The translations under genes and the position numbers were made by a program. Positions 22,815 to 34,224 of a stretch of 64,000 bases of DNA are shown in pieces (position 1 is the first letter of the stretch; every line of letters begins with the position of its first letter). The notes under the pieces were generated by a model. It saw only the letters and a program-made list of their open reading frames with translations. It searched no databases and was not told the DNA's origin. Source of the stretch: Buchnera aphidicola (Nurudea shiraii) (GTDB lineage: Bacteria > Pseudomonadota > Gammaproteobacteria > Enterobacterales > Enterobacteriaceae); the NCBI GenBank assembly GCA_039829955.1, contig CP140035.1, positions 496,001 through 560,000 of the forward strand, in the 5' to 3' direction.

Positions 22815-22837
22815 ATTATGAAACTCCTATCTCTTTT

Positions 22838-23377
22838 TTATTTTTTAAATGGAAAATTAAAAGCAGATAATAATGCACAACCTTCACTATCAGAAATAGC
22901 TGTAGTAGTAATAGTTACATTTACACCTCTAATACGATCTATTTTATCATAATCAATCTCAGGAAAAATAATCTGTTCACGAATTCCAATACTATAATTA
23001 CCTTTTCCATCAAAGGAACGTTTAGAAAATCCTCGAAAATCACGAATTCTAGGTATAGCTACAATAATTAAACGCTCTAAAAAATCCCATTTTTTTTTAC
23101 CGCGAAGTGTTACTTTACAACCAATAGGATATCCTTTCCGAATTTTAAAACTAGCAACAGATTTACGAGCTTTAGTAATTAATGGTTTTTGACCTGATAT
23201 TTTAGTTAAATCAGAAACAGCGTTATCAAGATGTTTTTTATCTAAAGAAGCTGATCCTACACCCATGTTTAAAGTAATTTTTTCAATTTTTGGAACTTGC
23301 ATTACGGAAGAATATTTAAATTTATGCATAAAATCTTGTAATATATTATTTTTATAATAATCTTCAAAACATACCAT
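22838..23377 (-). CDS. rplE: 50S ribosomal protein L5
   Basis: L5 binds 5S rRNA and contacts P-site tRNA. The 179 residues equal the E. coli length with start at the ATG of 23377; an upstream TTG would add one residue. Conserved parts include [30 protein letters not shown], and [19 protein letters not shown]. Part of the spc operon. Confidence 0.96.
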   Translation of the reverse strand: MVCFEDYYKNNILQDFMHKFKYSSVMQVPKIEKITLNMGVGSASLDKKHLDNAVSDLTKISGQKPLITKARKSVASFKIRKGYPIGCKVTLRGKKKWDFLERLIIVAIPRIRDFRGFSKRSFDGKGNYSIGIREQIIFPEIDYDKIDRIRGVNVTITTTAISDSEGCALLSAFNFPFKK

Positions 23378-23391
23378 CAAAATGCTCCATT

Positions 23392-23706
23392 TTATTTAAC
23401 AACATTATTATCTGATTTAAAAAATCTTACCTTTTTTTTATTTTCTATTCTAAAACCAACACGATCTGGCCTATTTGTATTTGGATTCAAAATAGCTATA
23501 TTAGAAACATGAATACCTACTTCTTTTTTTATTATACCTCCAGTTATATTCTTATCAGGTATAGGCTTTTGATGTTTTTTTACAAAATTAACACCTTTTA
23601 TAATAACTCTATTTTTAGACAATATTTGTTTTACTACTCCTACTTTTCCTTTTTCTTTCCCTGTAATAACAATTACATTATCATTTTTTTTAATTTTTGA
23701 TGCCAT
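23392..23706 (-). CDS. rplX: 50S ribosomal protein L24
   Basis: L24 is an assembly-initiator protein with a KOW domain. The KOW segment [20 protein letters not shown] is at residues 6-25, and [11 protein letters not shown] and [16 protein letters not shown] follow. The 104-residue length equals E. coli. Part of the spc operon between rplN and rplE. Confidence 0.96.
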   Translation of the reverse strand: MASKIKKNDNVIVITGKEKGKVGVVKQILSKNRVIIKGVNFVKKHQKPIPDKNITGGIIKKEVGIHVSNIAILNPNTNRPDRVGFRIENKKKVRFFKSDNNVVK

Positions 23707-23721
23707 GACTATTAATTTTCC

Positions 23722-24090
23722 TTATAATACTTCTGGAGCTAATGAAATAATTTTCATAAATTTTTCATTTCTTAACTCACGTGTAACAGGACCAAATATT
23801 CTTGTCCCTAAAGGTTGATCGTTACTATTTAATATGACACAAGAATTAGTATCAAACCTAACAATTGAACCATCCATACGTCTTATACCTTTTTTTGTCC
23901 TTACTATAACTGCTGTATAAACTTCCCCTTTTTTCACTTTTCCTCTAGGTATCGCTTCTTTAATAGCTATTTTAACTAAATCTCCAATACTCGCATATCT
24001 ACGCCTTGAACCACCTAATACCTTAATGCAAACAGCAACACGAGCACCAGAGTTATCTGCTATGTTTAGCATACTCTGTTCTTGAATCAT
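23722..24090 (-). CDS. rplN: 50S ribosomal protein L14
   Basis: L14 is at the subunit interface. The protein begins [20 protein letters not shown], includes the signature [21 protein letters not shown], and ends [12 protein letters not shown]. The frame stays open 21 codons upstream, but alignment with E. coli places the start at 24090, with GAGG seven bases upstream, giving 122 residues. It is the first gene of the spc operon, after a 133-base spacer behind rpsQ. Confidence 0.96.
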   Translation of the reverse strand: MIQEQSMLNIADNSGARVAVCIKVLGGSRRRYASIGDLVKIAIKEAIPRGKVKKGEVYTAVIVRTKKGIRRMDGSIVRFDTNSCVILNSNDQPLGTRIFGPVTRELRNEKFMKIISLAPEVL

Positions 24091-24164
24091 ATTAAACCTC
24101 ATAAAATTTATAGAGAATACTTGACATGTCACTTCCAAAACTGATAGATACAAAAGATCTTGAA

Positions 24165-24205
24165 ATCAAAACATGAATAGTAAATTTTAAAATACACTAT
24201 TCATG
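24165..24205 (-). terminator. Hairpin between rpsQ and rplN (S10/spc operon boundary)
   Basis: A perfect ten-base stem CATGAATAGT / ACTATTCATG (24172-24181 with 24196-24205) encloses a 14-base loop. On the minus strand it is followed by TTTTGATTTC. It lies in the 133-base gap between the last S10 gene and the first spc gene, so it is probably the terminator or attenuator that separates the two operons. Confidence 0.6.
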
Positions 24206-24223
24206 CTACCTTAAAAATCATGT

Positions 24224-24484
24224 TTACGATACTATAAAAGCTTTTTTAACTATTCGAACTAAAATCCATGATTTAGTTCTAGATATTGGCCTACATTCAC
24301 GAATTTCCACTATGTCTCCTAATCTACACTCATTTTTTTCATCATGAATATGCAATTTTGTTGTTCGTTTAATGAACTTTTTATACAATGGATGTTTTAC
24401 TATACGCTCGATAGCAATAACCGATGACTTTTGCATTTTATTACTAATAACACATCCTAATAACGTACGAAATTTGTTATCCAT
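24224..24484 (-). CDS. rpsQ: 30S ribosomal protein S17
   Basis: S17 is a primary 16S-binding protein with an OB fold. The conserved parts are [40 protein letters not shown], and [16 protein letters not shown]. The start at 24484 ([10 protein letters not shown]) aligns with E. coli MTDKIRTLQG and gives 86 residues; frames open further upstream add unrelated residues. Its start overlaps the end of rpmC by eight bases. Last gene of the S10 operon. Confidence 0.95.
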   Translation of the reverse strand: MDNKFRTLLGCVISNKMQKSSVIAIERIVKHPLYKKFIKRTTKLHIHDEKNECRLGDIVEIRECRPISRTKSWILVRIVKKAFIVS

Positions 24485-24673
24485 CTTGTTTTTCCTTACT
24501 AGATAATAAAAAGTTAATTCGAGCAATATTACGACGAACTAAACGCAATAAATGAGATTTTTGCAGTTTTTGAGAAGAAAATTGCAAATGAAGACCAAAC
24601 TGTTTGCGAAGTAAATTTATTAGATCAACTTTTAAATCTTTAATAGTTTTTTTTTTACCTGTGTTATCATCAT
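24477..24673 (-). CDS. rpmC: 50S ribosomal protein L29, with frame error at a ten-A tract after the start
   Basis: L29 is a small 50S protein at the exit tunnel rim. The body of the protein is clear: [20 protein letters not shown], then [22 protein letters not shown], like E. coli L29. The only plausible start is the ATG at 24673 (or 24670), which overlaps the rplP stop (TAATG) and has AGAGGA seven bases upstream. From it the message reads MMITQVKKK and then runs out of frame at ten adenines (24647-24656), stopping soon after. One more or two fewer A residues would restore [21 protein letters not shown] inside the rplP 3' end (24695) is an unconvincing alternative start. Probably expressed by slippage. 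Confidence 0.85.
24647..24656 (-). repeat. Ten-adenine tract with frame error in rpmC
   Basis: On the minus strand ten consecutive A residues separate the rpmC initiation region (ribosome site and ATG) from the rest of the gene, which is one base out of frame. It is a candidate slippage site. Confidence 0.85.
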
Positions 24674-25083
24674 TATGATATCCTCTTAACGACAAACATA
24701 GTTTTTATAGGAAGCTTAGATGATGCTAGCCTAAAAGCTTCTCTAGAAATTTCTTCAGATACACCATCAACTTCATATAATATTTTACCAGGCTGTACCA
24801 AAGCTACCCAATATTCTACATTACCCTTACCTTTTCCCATTCTTACTTCTAAAGGTTTTTGAGTAATAGGTTTGTCCGGAAATATTCTAATCCAAATTTT
24901 ACCTTGTCTCTTAATAAATCTAGAAATAGTTCTCCTAGCAGATTCAATTTGACTAGCCTTTATTCGTCCTCTTTCAATAGCTTTCAATCCGTAAGACCCA
25001 AAGTGTATATCTACATCAGTAGATAAACCACGATTGCGACCCTTATGCATTTTTCGAAATTTTGTTCGCTTGGGTTGTAACAT
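24673..25083 (-). CDS. rplP: 50S ribosomal protein L16
   Basis: L16 contacts the A-site tRNA elbow. The 136 residues equal E. coli, with [20 protein letters not shown] at the start, [20 protein letters not shown], and KPITQKP-type L16 signature. The C-terminus is [10 protein letters not shown]. The stop codon TAA overlaps the rpmC ATG as TAATG, indicating coupled translation. Part of the S10 operon. Confidence 0.96.
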   Translation of the reverse strand: MLQPKRTKFRKMHKGRNRGLSTDVDIHFGSYGLKAIERGRIKASQIESARRTISRFIKRQGKIWIRIFPDKPITQKPLEVRMGKGKGNVEYWVALVQPGKILYEVDGVSEEISREAFRLASSKLPIKTMFVVKRIS

Positions 25084-25094
25084 TCATGTCTTCC

Positions 25095-25796
25095 TTACTT
25101 TTTATATTTTCTGTGATGTTTTTTAAACTTAGCAAGAGGTTTTTCTAATTTTGAAATAGATTCCATTCCATCTAATAATTCTCCTTTAAATATCCATACC
25201 TTTACACCTATTACACCATAAGTAGTATAAGCTTCAGATAAACTATAATCAATATCTGCTCTTAAAGTATGTAATGGAACTCGTCCTTCTCGATACCACT
25301 CTCTTCTTGCTATTTCTACGCCACCTAAACGACCACTTACTTCTACTTTTACTCCTTTAGCTCCTTGTCTCATTGCATTTTGAACTGCGCGTTTCATAGC
25401 CCTTCTAAACATTATTCTACGTTCTAATTGAGAAGTAATATTATCAGCTACTAATTTTGCGTCTAATTCTGGTTTTCTAATTTCAGATATATTGATTTGT
25501 GCAGGAACACCTGTTATATTTGTAATTGATAATCTTAACTTTTCTACATCTTCACCTTTTTTTCCTATAACTATTCCAGGACGAGCACTATATATTGTTA
25601 TTCTAATACTTTTAGAAGGACGTTCAATAACAATCCGGGAAATTGAAGCTTTAAATAATTTTCTTTTTAAAAATTCACGAACTTTAAAATCACTATTTAA
25701 AATATCTGAAAAATTCTTCGTACTAGAAAACCAAACAGAATTCCATTGCTTAATTATACCTAATCGCATACCATTAGGATGTACTTTTTGACCCAT
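25095..25796 (-). CDS. rpsC: 30S ribosomal protein S3
   Basis: S3 is in the 30S head at the mRNA entry. It starts [14 protein letters not shown] at 25796, giving 233 residues as in E. coli; longer readings add 13 unrelated residues. The KH domain has [13 protein letters not shown] near residue 65, and the C-terminal domain has [20 protein letters not shown]. Part of the S10 operon. Confidence 0.96.
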   Translation of the reverse strand: MGQKVHPNGMRLGIIKQWNSVWFSSTKNFSDILNSDFKVREFLKRKLFKASISRIVIERPSKSIRITIYSARPGIVIGKKGEDVEKLRLSITNITGVPAQINISEIRKPELDAKLVADNITSQLERRIMFRRAMKRAVQNAMRQGAKGVKVEVSGRLGGVEIARREWYREGRVPLHTLRADIDYSLSEAYTTYGVIGVKVWIFKGELLDGMESISKLEKPLAKFKKHHRKYKK

Positions 25797-25815
25797 TAAT
25801 AGTTCTCTCCATTTA

Positions 25816-26151
25816 TTATAAACGATCAGAAACAAATATAGTAATATGACTAGTACGTTTTAAAATACGATCTGAACGACCTTTAGCACGTGGCATCATT
25901 CTCTTCATAGTGGGACCTTCGTCAATAAATACTTTAGTTATTTTTAAGTCAACCACATCTAATCCGTGATTATGCTCTGCGTTAGAAATAGCTGATTGCA
26001 AAACTTTTTTTATTAACATTGATGCTTTTTTATTATTAAATGTTAAAATATTTAAAGCATGTAAAACTTTTTGACCTCTTATTAAATTAGCTACTAGCCG
26101 AATTTTTTGAGCAGACGATCGAGCTTGACGATGTATAGCATATACTTCCAT
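25816..26151 (-). CDS. rplV: 50S ribosomal protein L22
   Basis: L22 lines the nascent-peptide exit tunnel. The 111-residue protein (E. coli 110) has [20 protein letters not shown] at the N-terminus. The tunnel loop region ends in [20 protein letters not shown] and then [10 protein letters not shown]. Part of the S10 operon between rpsS and rpsC. Confidence 0.96.
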   Translation of the reverse strand: MEVYAIHRQARSSAQKIRLVANLIRGQKVLHALNILTFNNKKASMLIKKVLQSAISNAEHNHGLDVVDLKITKVFIDEGPTMKRMMPRAKGRSDRILKRTSHITIFVSDRL

Positions 26152-26166
26152 ATTAAATATTTCCTC

Positions 26167-26445
26167 CTAACGCTTCTTAATTTTTTTATCAGAAATGTGT
26201 CCACGATAAGTACGAGTGATAGAAAATTCACCTAGCTTATGTCCAACCATATCTTCAGTAATAAAAACAGGAATATGTTGACGTCCATTATGAATAGATA
26301 TTGTTAAACCAATCATATTAGGGAAAATAGTTGAACGACGAGACCAAGTGCGTATAGGTTTTTTACTATGATCTTTAATAGCTGTTTCAACTTTTTTTAA
26401 TAATGATTCATCAATAAAAGGGCCCTTTTTAAGAGAACGTGGCAT
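26167..26445 (-). CDS. rpsS: 30S ribosomal protein S19
   Basis: S19 forms a complex with S13 in the 30S head. The 92 residues equal E. coli, with [40 protein letters not shown], and the signature [16 protein letters not shown]. The ribosome site AGGAGG-type sequence lies before the ATG. Part of the S10 operon. Confidence 0.97.
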   Translation of the reverse strand: MPRSLKKGPFIDESLLKKVETAIKDHSKKPIRTWSRRSTIFPNMIGLTISIHNGRQHIPVFITEDMVGHKLGEFSITRTYRGHISDKKIKKR

Positions 26446-26464
26446 CTCATTACCTCCTTCTAAA

Positions 26465-27286
26465 TTACTTGCTACGATTCTTTATAATAAATCGATCTGT
26501 TCGCTTATTTCTTCTAGTTTTTTTACCTTTAGTTTGCAACCCCCACGGACTAACGGGATGTTTTCCAAAATTCTTTCCTTCACCACCACCATGAGGATGA
26601 TCTACTGGATTCATAGCAGTTCCTCTAACTGTAGGTCGAATTCCACTCCAACGAGAAGCTCCAGCTTTTCCTAATACCGTTAACATATGCTCTTCATTTC
26701 CAACTTCTCCAATAGTAGCTTTGCACTTTGATTCTAATTTTCTAATTTCTCCTGAACGTAAACGTACAATGACATATTTATCTTCTTTTGAAACTAATTG
26801 AATACAAGCTCCTGCTGATCTAGCTATTTGAGCTCCTTTTCCAGGTTTCATCTCTACATTATGTATCATCGTTCCAATAGGAATATTTTTCATAGGTAAT
26901 ACATTTCCGATTTTAATATCAGGCGAAACTCCTGAAATTACTTTAGAACCAACTTTTAAACCTTTAGGTGCTAAAATATATCTTCTTTCTCCATCTTGAT
27001 ACAAAATTAAAGCAATGTTAGCAGATCTATTAGGATCATATTCTAATCTTTCTACAACAGCTGAAATATTATCCTTATTTCTCTTAAAATCAATAACTCT
27101 ATAAGATTTTTTATGACCTCCCCCTATATGCCTAGTTGTTATACGTCCATTATTATTTCGTCCTCCACTTTTATTCTTTTTTTTTACTAAAGGAAAATAC
27201 GGATTACCTTTATGCAAATTAAAATTCACTGATTTTATGACATGGCGACGGCCTGGAGATGTTGGTTTACATTTAACAATAGCCAT
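26465..27286 (-). CDS. rplB: 50S ribosomal protein L2
   Basis: L2 is needed for subunit association and peptidyl-transferase centre integrity. The 273 residues equal E. coli. [20 protein letters not shown] lies near residue 52. The C-terminal signature [20 protein letters not shown], near 220, carries the conserved His of the active-site extension. No drift beyond Lys/Asn enrichment. Part of the S10 operon. Confidence 0.97.
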   Translation of the reverse strand: MAIVKCKPTSPGRRHVIKSVNFNLHKGNPYFPLVKKKNKSGGRNNNGRITTRHIGGGHKKSYRVIDFKRNKDNISAVVERLEYDPNRSANIALILYQDGERRYILAPKGLKVGSKVISGVSPDIKIGNVLPMKNIPIGTMIHNVEMKPGKGAQIARSAGACIQLVSKEDKYVIVRLRSGEIRKLESKCKATIGEVGNEEHMLTVLGKAGASRWSGIRPTVRGTAMNPVDHPHGGGEGKNFGKHPVSPWGLQTKGKKTRRNKRTDRFIIKNRSK

Positions 27287-27312
27287 TAATAATTTCCTTT
27301 TTTTTCTTCATT

Positions 27313-27615
27313 CTACTCTTCATGCCCAATAAAATTAACATTTTGTCCTTTTTTTAAAAAAACATACGCTTTTTTCCAATTTTTTAGACAACTTTTAACA
27401 CCCTTTTTATATTTTTTTTTTCCGTGAACAATTAATGTATTAATATAATTCACCTGTACTTTAAATAACTTTTGAATAGTTTGTTTAATCTCAATTTTAG
27501 TAATACTCATAGGTACTTTTATAACTACGATGTTACATTTTTTCAAAATAATAGACGATTTTTCAGAAATATGTGGAGAAAAAAAATTTTTTAATATTTC
27601 TTGCTCAATAATCAT
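27313..27615 (-). CDS. rplW: 50S ribosomal protein L23
   Basis: L23 docks trigger factor and SRP at the tunnel exit. The 100 residues (E. coli 100) include [21 protein letters not shown] and the C-terminal part [20 protein letters not shown]. Conservation is lower than for neighbouring ribosomal proteins, and the basic loop is very Lys-rich. It overlaps rplD by four bases. Confidence 0.94.
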   Translation of the reverse strand: MIIEQEILKNFFSPHISEKSSIILKKCNIVVIKVPMSITKIEIKQTIQKLFKVQVNYINTLIVHGKKKYKKGVKSCLKNWKKAYVFLKKGQNVNFIGHEE

Positions 27616-28217
27616 AATAATAGTTTCTCTATTTTTTTAACAGCTTCAACAGTAATAGCAACATTTTCAAAAGCAATTAAACTTATTGGATCAATAAAAT
27701 TAATAGTTTTAACATACACTTTATGTAAGTTTCGAGAAGCTAGAAATAAATTTTTGTCATATGCTGCTGTAATAATTAATACATCATATAATTTTATAGA
27801 ATTTAATTTTTCTACTAATAATTGAGTTTTAGGAGTTTCTATAAAAAAATCTTCAAAAATAAAAAAACGATTTTTTCGAATCAATTCAGAAAAAATACTT
27901 CTTAAAGCGCCTCGATACATTTTTTTGTTAATCTTTTTTGAAAAATTTCTAGGTTTTGATGCAAAAGTTATACCACCAGATCTCCATATAGGGCTTCTTA
28001 ATGAACCTGCTCTAGCACGTCCTGTTCCTTTCTGACGCCATGGTTTTTTGCCTGACCCAGATACCTCTGAACGATTTTTTTGTGCTTTAGTTCCTTGACG
28101 AAGGCTAGACGAATGAGAAATAATAACTTGATGAATTAATGCTTCGTTAAAACTACAATTAAAAACTTTATCAGATACATTGAAAAAATTTTTTTTATCT
28201 CTAAGAATTAATTCCAC
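27612..28217 (-). CDS. rplD: 50S ribosomal protein L4
   Basis: L4 lines the exit tunnel and in E. coli autoregulates the S10 operon. The 201 residues equal E. coli. The tunnel loop [20 protein letters not shown] is near residue 43, followed by [11 protein letters not shown] and [16 protein letters not shown]. The start at 28217 lies inside the rplC 3' end, a 17-base overlap, and the stop overlaps rplW by four bases. Confidence 0.96.
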   Translation of the reverse strand: MELILRDKKNFFNVSDKVFNCSFNEALIHQVIISHSSSLRQGTKAQKNRSEVSGSGKKPWRQKGTGRARAGSLRSPIWRSGGITFASKPRNFSKKINKKMYRGALRSIFSELIRKNRFFIFEDFFIETPKTQLLVEKLNSIKLYDVLIITAAYDKNLFLASRNLHKVYVKTINFIDPISLIAFENVAITVEAVKKIEKLLL

Positions 28218-28863
28218 TATGCTTTACTCCCTTTACCTTAATTGCTGGCCGAATAATAAGATCACTTCCTCTCGAACCAGGAACTGAACCTTTTACAAGA
28301 AGTAAACTTCGATTTAAATCAACTCTAACTATATCTATGTTCTGTATCGTTACTCTGCGATTCCCTAAACGACCAGCCATTTTTTTGCCTTTAAAAACTC
28401 TACCAGGAGTTTGATTTTGACCAACTGAACCAGGAGCTCGATGAGATAACGAATTTCCATGACTAGCATCTTGAGTATGAAAATTCCAGCGCTTTATTGT
28501 TCCACAAAATCCTTTTCCTTTAGATTTTCCAATAACATCAACCTTTTTATAATTCAAAAACACTTTTAAATCTAAAATTTGTCCAATTGCAAAATCTAAT
28601 ATGTTTTTAGAAATTCTAAATTCCCATAAACCACGACCTGCTTCAATTTTAGATTTTAAAAAATGACCAATTTCTGATTTAATTAACGTACTATTTTTTT
28701 TTGTTCCAGTAGTAACTTGAATAGCATTATACCTATCAGTCTCTATAGTTTTAACTTGAGTAATACGATTTTCTTTAATTTCAATCACAGTAACTGAAAT
28801 AGATGCACCCTCTTTCATAAAGATACGGGTCATACCTATCTTTTTACCAATTAAACCAATCAT
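28201..28863 (-). CDS. rplC: 50S ribosomal protein L3
   Basis: L3 is an early assembly protein near the peptidyl-transferase centre. The start [15 protein letters not shown] at 28863 aligns with E. coli; the frame is open 13 codons further up without similarity. The signature [18 protein letters not shown] and the Gln-containing [15 protein letters not shown] are present. At 220 residues it is about 11 longer than E. coli, and the extra C-terminal tail ([11 protein letters not shown]) runs into rplD. Confidence 0.95.
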   Translation of the reverse strand: MIGLIGKKIGMTRIFMKEGASISVTVIEIKENRITQVKTIETDRYNAIQVTTGTKKNSTLIKSEIGHFLKSKIEAGRGLWEFRISKNILDFAIGQILDLKVFLNYKKVDVIGKSKGKGFCGTIKRWNFHTQDASHGNSLSHRAPGSVGQNQTPGRVFKGKKMAGRLGNRRVTIQNIDIVRVDLNRSLLLVKGSVPGSRGSDLIIRPAIKVKGVKHSGINS

Positions 28864-28909
28864 GCGTTCTTTAATCCCTTTTAACCATTTTACTTTATAC
28901 AATGTAAAA

Positions 28910-29236
<327 letters not shown>

Positions 29237-29248
29237 CTATAACGTAAA

Positions 29249-29254
29249 ATTATA
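29249..29254 (-). promoter_or_regulatory. Candidate -10 box of the S10 operon
   Basis: On the minus strand a perfect TATAAT lies about 25 bases before the rpsJ ATG and upstream of its AGGAG ribosome site. No good -35 hexamer stands at 16-18 bases, so the promoter is tentative. A promoter is needed here because a terminator follows tuf. Confidence 0.35.
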
Positions 29255-29651
29255 CAATATTCCTCTTTTCAATTTTTAGAAGAATATGCTAAAATTAAAT
29301 TTTAGTTCATATACTAAAATTGTATATTTAAAATAATCAAATTGATAAATATCAACATTAAATTTAATATAATCTAAATAATAAACATTATTTATATAAA
29401 ATAGCCTATTAAAAATTTTTAATTATTTATATGAAAAATTAAAAACTAACCTGTAGAAGCTTCGAAAAAATTTTATATACAAAATTTTTCATTACGTTAT
29501 TATAAAGCATGAAATTATAAAATTCATTATTTTTTTATTATTTATCAAACAAAGATGAATACTTCCATACAAATAATAACATTAATAAAATACCTTCAAA
29601 AACAAAACAATTTTTTAAAATAAAAACAGAAATATTATTATGTTCAAAAGA

Positions 29652-29693
29652 CAAAAATCAAGAAAAGAATTGAAATTTAATTTCTTTTCTTGA
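29652..29693 (-). terminator. Rho-independent terminator after tuf
   Basis: A perfect 12-base stem TCAAGAAAAGAA / TTCTTTTCTTGA (29682-29693 with 29658-29669) is followed on the minus strand by TTTTTGTC. It lies 35 bases after the tuf stop and should end the str operon transcript. Confidence 0.75.
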
Positions 29694-29727
29694 CTTTAAT
29701 TTCATAGTATATAACATATATTGCAGT

Positions 29728-30912
29728 TTAATTAATTACTTTTATAACAATTCCAGCACCTACCGTTTTACCTCCTTCCCGGATTGCAAAACGAAGTCCA
29801 TCAGACATAGCAATAGGATGGATCAATGTAATAACCATTTTAATATTATCTCCTGGCATAACCATTTCTACTCCTTCTGGGAGCTCAATATATCCAGTAA
29901 CGTCCGTGGTACGAAAATAAAATTGAGGTCTATATCCTTTAAAAAAAGGCGTATGACGACCTCCTTCTTCTTTAGACAAAACATATACTTCAGATTCAAA
30001 TTTCATATGAGGAGTAATAGTTCCAGGTTTTGCTAATACTTGACCTCTTTCAATGTCATCTCGTTTAGTTCCACGTAATAACACTCCTACATTTTCTCCA
30101 GCTCGTCCTTCATCTAATAACTTACGAAACATTTCTACACCAGTACATATAGTTTTAGAAGTAGGTTTAATACCTACTATTTCTACTTCTTCCCCTACTT
30201 TTATTATTCCTCTTTCTACTCGTCCAGTAACTACTGTACCTCTACCTGATATAGAAAATACATCTTCTATAGGAAGCAAGAAAGGTTGATCAATAGAACG
30301 CTTAGGTTCAGGAATGTAAGAATCTAATATGTTAGCTAAATCAATAATTTTTTCTTCCCATATTAAATCTCCTTCTAATGCCTTTAAAGCCGATCCTCTT
30401 ATAATAGGAGTATTTTCCCCAGGAAAATCATATTGAGTTAACAAATCACGAACTTCCATCTCTACTAGTTCAAGTAATTCTTCATCATCCACCATATCAC
30501 ATTTATTTAAAAAAACTACAATATATGGAACTCCTACTTGCCTTCCTAACAAAATATGCTCACGCGTTTGAGGCATAGGTCCATCTGTAGCTGCTACTAC
30601 TAAAATCGCACCATCCATTTGAGCTGCTCCAGTAATCATGTTCTTTATATAATCAGCATGGCCAGGGCAATCTACATGTGCATAATGTCTCATAGAAGTG
30701 TCATATTCAACATGAGACGTATTAATTGTAATGCCTCGTGCTTTTTCTTCTGGAGCATTATCTATTTGATCAAAAGCTCGAGCTGATCCTCCATATTTTT
30801 TTGCTAAAACAGTAGTCACAGCTGCTGTTAAAGTAGTTTTTCCATGATCTACATGACCAATAGTACCAACATTTATATGAGGTTTTAAACGATTAAATTT
30901 TTCTTTAGACAC
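29728..30912 (-). CDS. tuf: Elongation factor Tu
   Basis: EF-Tu delivers aminoacyl-tRNA to the ribosome. The 394 residues equal the E. coli proteins. G1 [10 protein letters not shown] is near residue 19, DCPGHADY near 81, NKCDMVD near 136, and GSALKAL near 174. The kirromycin-site and C-terminal barrel are complete. It appears as the single tuf gene of this cluster, ending the str operon 44 bases after fusA, and is followed by a strong terminator. Confidence 0.98.
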   Translation of the reverse strand: MSKEKFNRLKPHINVGTIGHVDHGKTTLTAAVTTVLAKKYGGSARAFDQIDNAPEEKARGITINTSHVEYDTSMRHYAHVDCPGHADYIKNMITGAAQMDGAILVVAATDGPMPQTREHILLGRQVGVPYIVVFLNKCDMVDDEELLELVEMEVRDLLTQYDFPGENTPIIRGSALKALEGDLIWEEKIIDLANILDSYIPEPKRSIDQPFLLPIEDVFSISGRGTVVTGRVERGIIKVGEEVEIVGIKPTSKTICTGVEMFRKLLDEGRAGENVGVLLRGTKRDDIERGQVLAKPGTITPHMKFESEVYVLSKEEGGRHTPFFKGYRPQFYFRTTDVTGYIELPEGVEMVMPGDNIKMVITLIHPIAMSDGLRFAIREGGKTVGAGIVIKVIN

Positions 30913-30956
30913 AACTTCTTTCCTTTTCTAAATATCAAAATAACAAAAATTTCATA

Positions 30957-33068
30957 TTACTTATGTTCTCTTTTTTCAATGATAGATGCCGCTATACTAT
31001 TAGGAGCTTCTAAATATTTTAAAAATTCCATCGTATAAGATGCTCTCCCTTGTGTTTGAGAACGCAAATCAGTAGCATAACCAAACATTTCAGATAAAGG
31101 CACTCGAGCAGAAATTATCTTTCCCATTGAAATATCATCCATCCCTTCAATAATACCTCTTCTTCTATTCAAATCTCCTATTACATCGCCCATATATTCT
31201 TCAGGAGTTTCTATTTCAACTTTCATAATTGGCTCAAGTAAAATAGGATGAGCATTTTTAAAAGCAGCTTTAAATGCTAATGAAGCAGCTAACTTAAATG
31301 CAATTTCTGAAGAATCAACGTCATGATAAGATCCAAAGTGTAAGCGCACTCCAATACTCACTACTGGATACCCAGCTAATGGACCACTATTTAATTGCTC
31401 TTGTATTCCTTTATCAATAGCCGAAATATATTCTCCAGGAATCACACCACCTTTAATATCATTTAAAAATTTATAATTTCCTTCATTTAATTTTAAAGGA
31501 AACACATCGATAACAACATGTCCATACTGACCTCTACCACCTGATTGTTTTATATATTTTCCTTCCACATTATTGATACTATTTTTAATAGTTTCACGAT
31601 AAGCGACTTGAGGTTTTCCCACGTTAGCATCTACATTAAATTCTCTCTTCATCCTTTCAACAATTATTTCTAAATGTAATTCACCCATTCCAGAAATAAT
31701 TGTTTGATTTGACTCTTTGTCAGTCCAAACTCGAAAAGAAGGATCTTCTTTAGCTAATCTGTTTAAAGATATACCCATTTTTTCTTGATCTGCTTTAGTT
31801 TTTGGCTCAACAGCTATAGAAATAACAGGATCTGGAAAATCCATTTTTTCTAAAACAATTAAACTATTAGGATCACACAAAGTATCTCCTGTTGTCACAC
31901 TTTTTAAACCAATAGCAGCTGCTATATCACCTGATCTTACTTCCCTTATTTCTTCTCGTTTATTAGCATGCATTTGAACGATACGTCCAAACCGTTCTTT
32001 TTGACATTTCACAGAATTAAAAACCGTATCTCCAGAACGAACCACTCCGGAATATACTCTAAAAAATGTTAAATTCCCAACAAAAGGATCCGTAGCAATT
32101 TTAAAAGCCAAAGCAGAAAAAGGTTCCTTATCATTCGAATAACGAACAGATAAATTGTTTTTAACATCATGAGATGTTCCTCTAACAGAAGAAATGTCAT
32201 TAGGAGATGGTAAAAATTCAATTATAGCGTCTAATAAAGCTTGTACTCCTTTATTTTTAAAAGCTGATCCACATGTTACGGGAATAATTTCATTTTTTAA
32301 AGCACGCTTTCGAAGAGACGCCTTAATTTCTTCTTCAGATATCGCTTGACCTGTCAAATATTTTTCCATTAAAAAATCATCATTTTCTACCGCAGCTTCA
32401 ATAAGACGTAGATACCACGTTTCAAACAGCTCTTTTAAATGAACTGGAATTTCTTGATAAGTAAATGTAATTCCTTGATCCAAATCGTTCCAATAAATTG
32501 CTTTCATTTTTATTAAATCAATAATACCAACAAAACGATCTTCTGATCCAATAGGTAATTGAATAGGAATAGGATTAGCACCAAGCTTGACTTTCATCTG
32601 CTTAATTACATTAAAAAAATTTGCACCCATACGATCCATTTTATTTATAAAAGCAATTCTTGGAACATTATATTTATTTGCTTGCCTCCACACAGTCTCT
32701 GATTGAGGTTGTACTCCTCCTACTGAACAATATATCATCACAACGCCGTCTAAAATTCGCATAGATCTTTCTACTTCTATAGTAAAATCTACGTGTCCAG
32801 GAGTATCAATAATATTAATTCTATGTGAAAAAAATTGTTTAGCCATTCCAGACCAAAAAGCAGTAGTAGCTGCTGAAGTTATAGTAATCCCCCTTTCCTG
32901 TTCTTGTTCCATCCAATCCATAGTAGCTGCACCATCATGAACCTCACCAATTTTATGATTAACACCTGTATAAAACAAAATACGTTCAGTAGTGGTTGTT
33001 TTTCCAGCATCTATATGTGCACTGATTCCTATATTACGATATTGTGTTATTGGTGTAATACGTCCCAT
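30957..33068 (-). CDS. fusA: Elongation factor G
   Basis: EF-G is the GTPase that drives translocation and, with RRF, ribosome recycling. The 703 residues (E. coli 704) contain [15 protein letters not shown] near residue 17, [15 protein letters not shown] near 89, and NKMDRMGA near 142. Domain IV and V signatures include [15 protein letters not shown]. It lies between rpsG and tuf in the str operon. Confidence 0.98.
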   Translation of the reverse strand: MGRITPITQYRNIGISAHIDAGKTTTTERILFYTGVNHKIGEVHDGAATMDWMEQEQERGITITSAATTAFWSGMAKQFFSHRINIIDTPGHVDFTIEVERSMRILDGVVMIYCSVGGVQPQSETVWRQANKYNVPRIAFINKMDRMGANFFNVIKQMKVKLGANPIPIQLPIGSEDRFVGIIDLIKMKAIYWNDLDQGITFTYQEIPVHLKELFETWYLRLIEAAVENDDFLMEKYLTGQAISEEEIKASLRKRALKNEIIPVTCGSAFKNKGVQALLDAIIEFLPSPNDISSVRGTSHDVKNNLSVRYSNDKEPFSALAFKIATDPFVGNLTFFRVYSGVVRSGDTVFNSVKCQKERFGRIVQMHANKREEIREVRSGDIAAAIGLKSVTTGDTLCDPNSLIVLEKMDFPDPVISIAVEPKTKADQEKMGISLNRLAKEDPSFRVWTDKESNQTIISGMGELHLEIIVERMKREFNVDANVGKPQVAYRETIKNSINNVEGKYIKQSGGRGQYGHVVIDVFPLKLNEGNYKFLNDIKGGVIPGEYISAIDKGIQEQLNSGPLAGYPVVSIGVRLHFGSYHDVDSSEIAFKLAASLAFKAAFKNAHPILLEPIMKVEIETPEEYMGDVIGDLNRRRGIIEGMDDISMGKIISARVPLSEMFGYATDLRSQTQGRASYTMEFLKYLEAPNSIAASIIEKREHK

Positions 33069-33162
33069 TATATTCCTCTAATTTTAAATTTTATATAATG
33101 AATTCTTATATACAAATTAAAATTAATTATAAATTGATTAAAAATAATAATCTTTAACAAGA

Positions 33163-33633
33163 TTACCAACGATAATGTGCAAAAGCTTTATTAGCTTCTG
33201 CCATTCGATGCACTTCTTCACGTTTTTTTACAGCAAATCCTTTATTGTCCACTGCATCTAACAATTCATGTGCTAACCTTAAAGACATCGATTTTTCTGT
33301 ACGTTTTCTAGCAGCACTTACTATCCATCTCATAGCTAAAGCATGTCTTCGAATTGCGCGTACTTCAACTGGAACTTGATAAGTAGAACCACCGACACGA
33401 CGAGACTTTACTTCTACAGTAGGACGAACATTATCTAATGCTAAATCTAAAGATTCTAGTTCTTTTTTTTTAGTATGCTTAGACAATATTTGTAAAGCGT
33501 TATACACTATTTTTTCAGCAATAGATTTTTTTCCATGCACCATTATTATATTAATAAATTTTGAAACTATATCAGATAAAAATTTTGGATCCGATATTAT
33601 TTTTCGATGTCCAATACCGTGACGTCTCGGCAT
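33163..33633 (-). CDS. rpsG: 30S ribosomal protein S7
   Basis: S7 is a primary binder of the 16S 3' domain and, in E. coli, represses the str operon. It has 156 residues, starting [18 protein letters not shown], with [17 protein letters not shown] and [20 protein letters not shown]. The length matches the shorter E. coli B-type S7. Second gene of the str operon. Confidence 0.97.
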   Translation of the reverse strand: MPRRHGIGHRKIISDPKFLSDIVSKFINIIMVHGKKSIAEKIVYNALQILSKHTKKKELESLDLALDNVRPTVEVKSRRVGGSTYQVPVEVRAIRRHALAMRWIVSAARKRTEKSMSLRLAHELLDAVDNKGFAVKKREEVHRMAEANKAFAHYRW

Positions 33634-33732
33634 AACATTACTCCAATTAACATTAATGTAAATCTATATACATATTATTTTAAAAAATTTTAAATTTAAA
33701 AATTATTCTGAAAATAAAATTTATCTTTATAA

Positions 33733-34101
33733 TTACTTTTTCTTAACACCATATTTAGAACGACTTTTTTTTCTATCTTTAACACCCGAACAATCCTGAG
33801 TTCCTCTAACAACATGATAACGCACTCCTGGCAAATCCTTAACCCTACCTCCTCTAATCAAAATTACTGAATGTTCTTGTAAATTATGACCTTCTCCTCC
33901 AATATACGAAGTCACTTCAAACCCATTAGTCAAGCGTACTCTACATACTTTTCGTAACGCAGAATTAGGTTTTTTAGGAGTTGTCGTATATACCTTTATG
34001 CATACACCCCTTTTTTGAGGACACTTGTCTAAAGCAGGTACATTACTTTTAACTAACTTTCGAATTCGAGGCCTACGAACTAGTTGATTAATTGTAGCCA
34101 T
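33733..34101 (-). CDS. rpsL: 30S ribosomal protein S12
   Basis: S12 sits at the decoding site. The start [15 protein letters not shown] at 34101 aligns with E. coli; five more upstream codons are open but unrelated. The streptomycin-site loop [20 protein letters not shown] keeps Lys42 (wild type, sensitive form), as does [14 protein letters not shown] with Lys87. 122 residues against 124. First gene of the str operon. Confidence 0.97.
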   Translation of the reverse strand: MATINQLVRRPRIRKLVKSNVPALDKCPQKRGVCIKVYTTTPKKPNSALRKVCRVRLTNGFEVTSYIGGEGHNLQEHSVILIRGGRVKDLPGVRYHVVRGTQDCSGVKDRKKSRSKYGVKKK

Positions 34102-34224
34102 ATAAAGTTTTCCCAATTATTTTATAACAAACATATAAAAATAAATATATAAAATATTCTTTGTAATAACACAATACTAATAAATTACAATACAATAAAA
34201 ACAAAAATATTAAAAATAAATATC

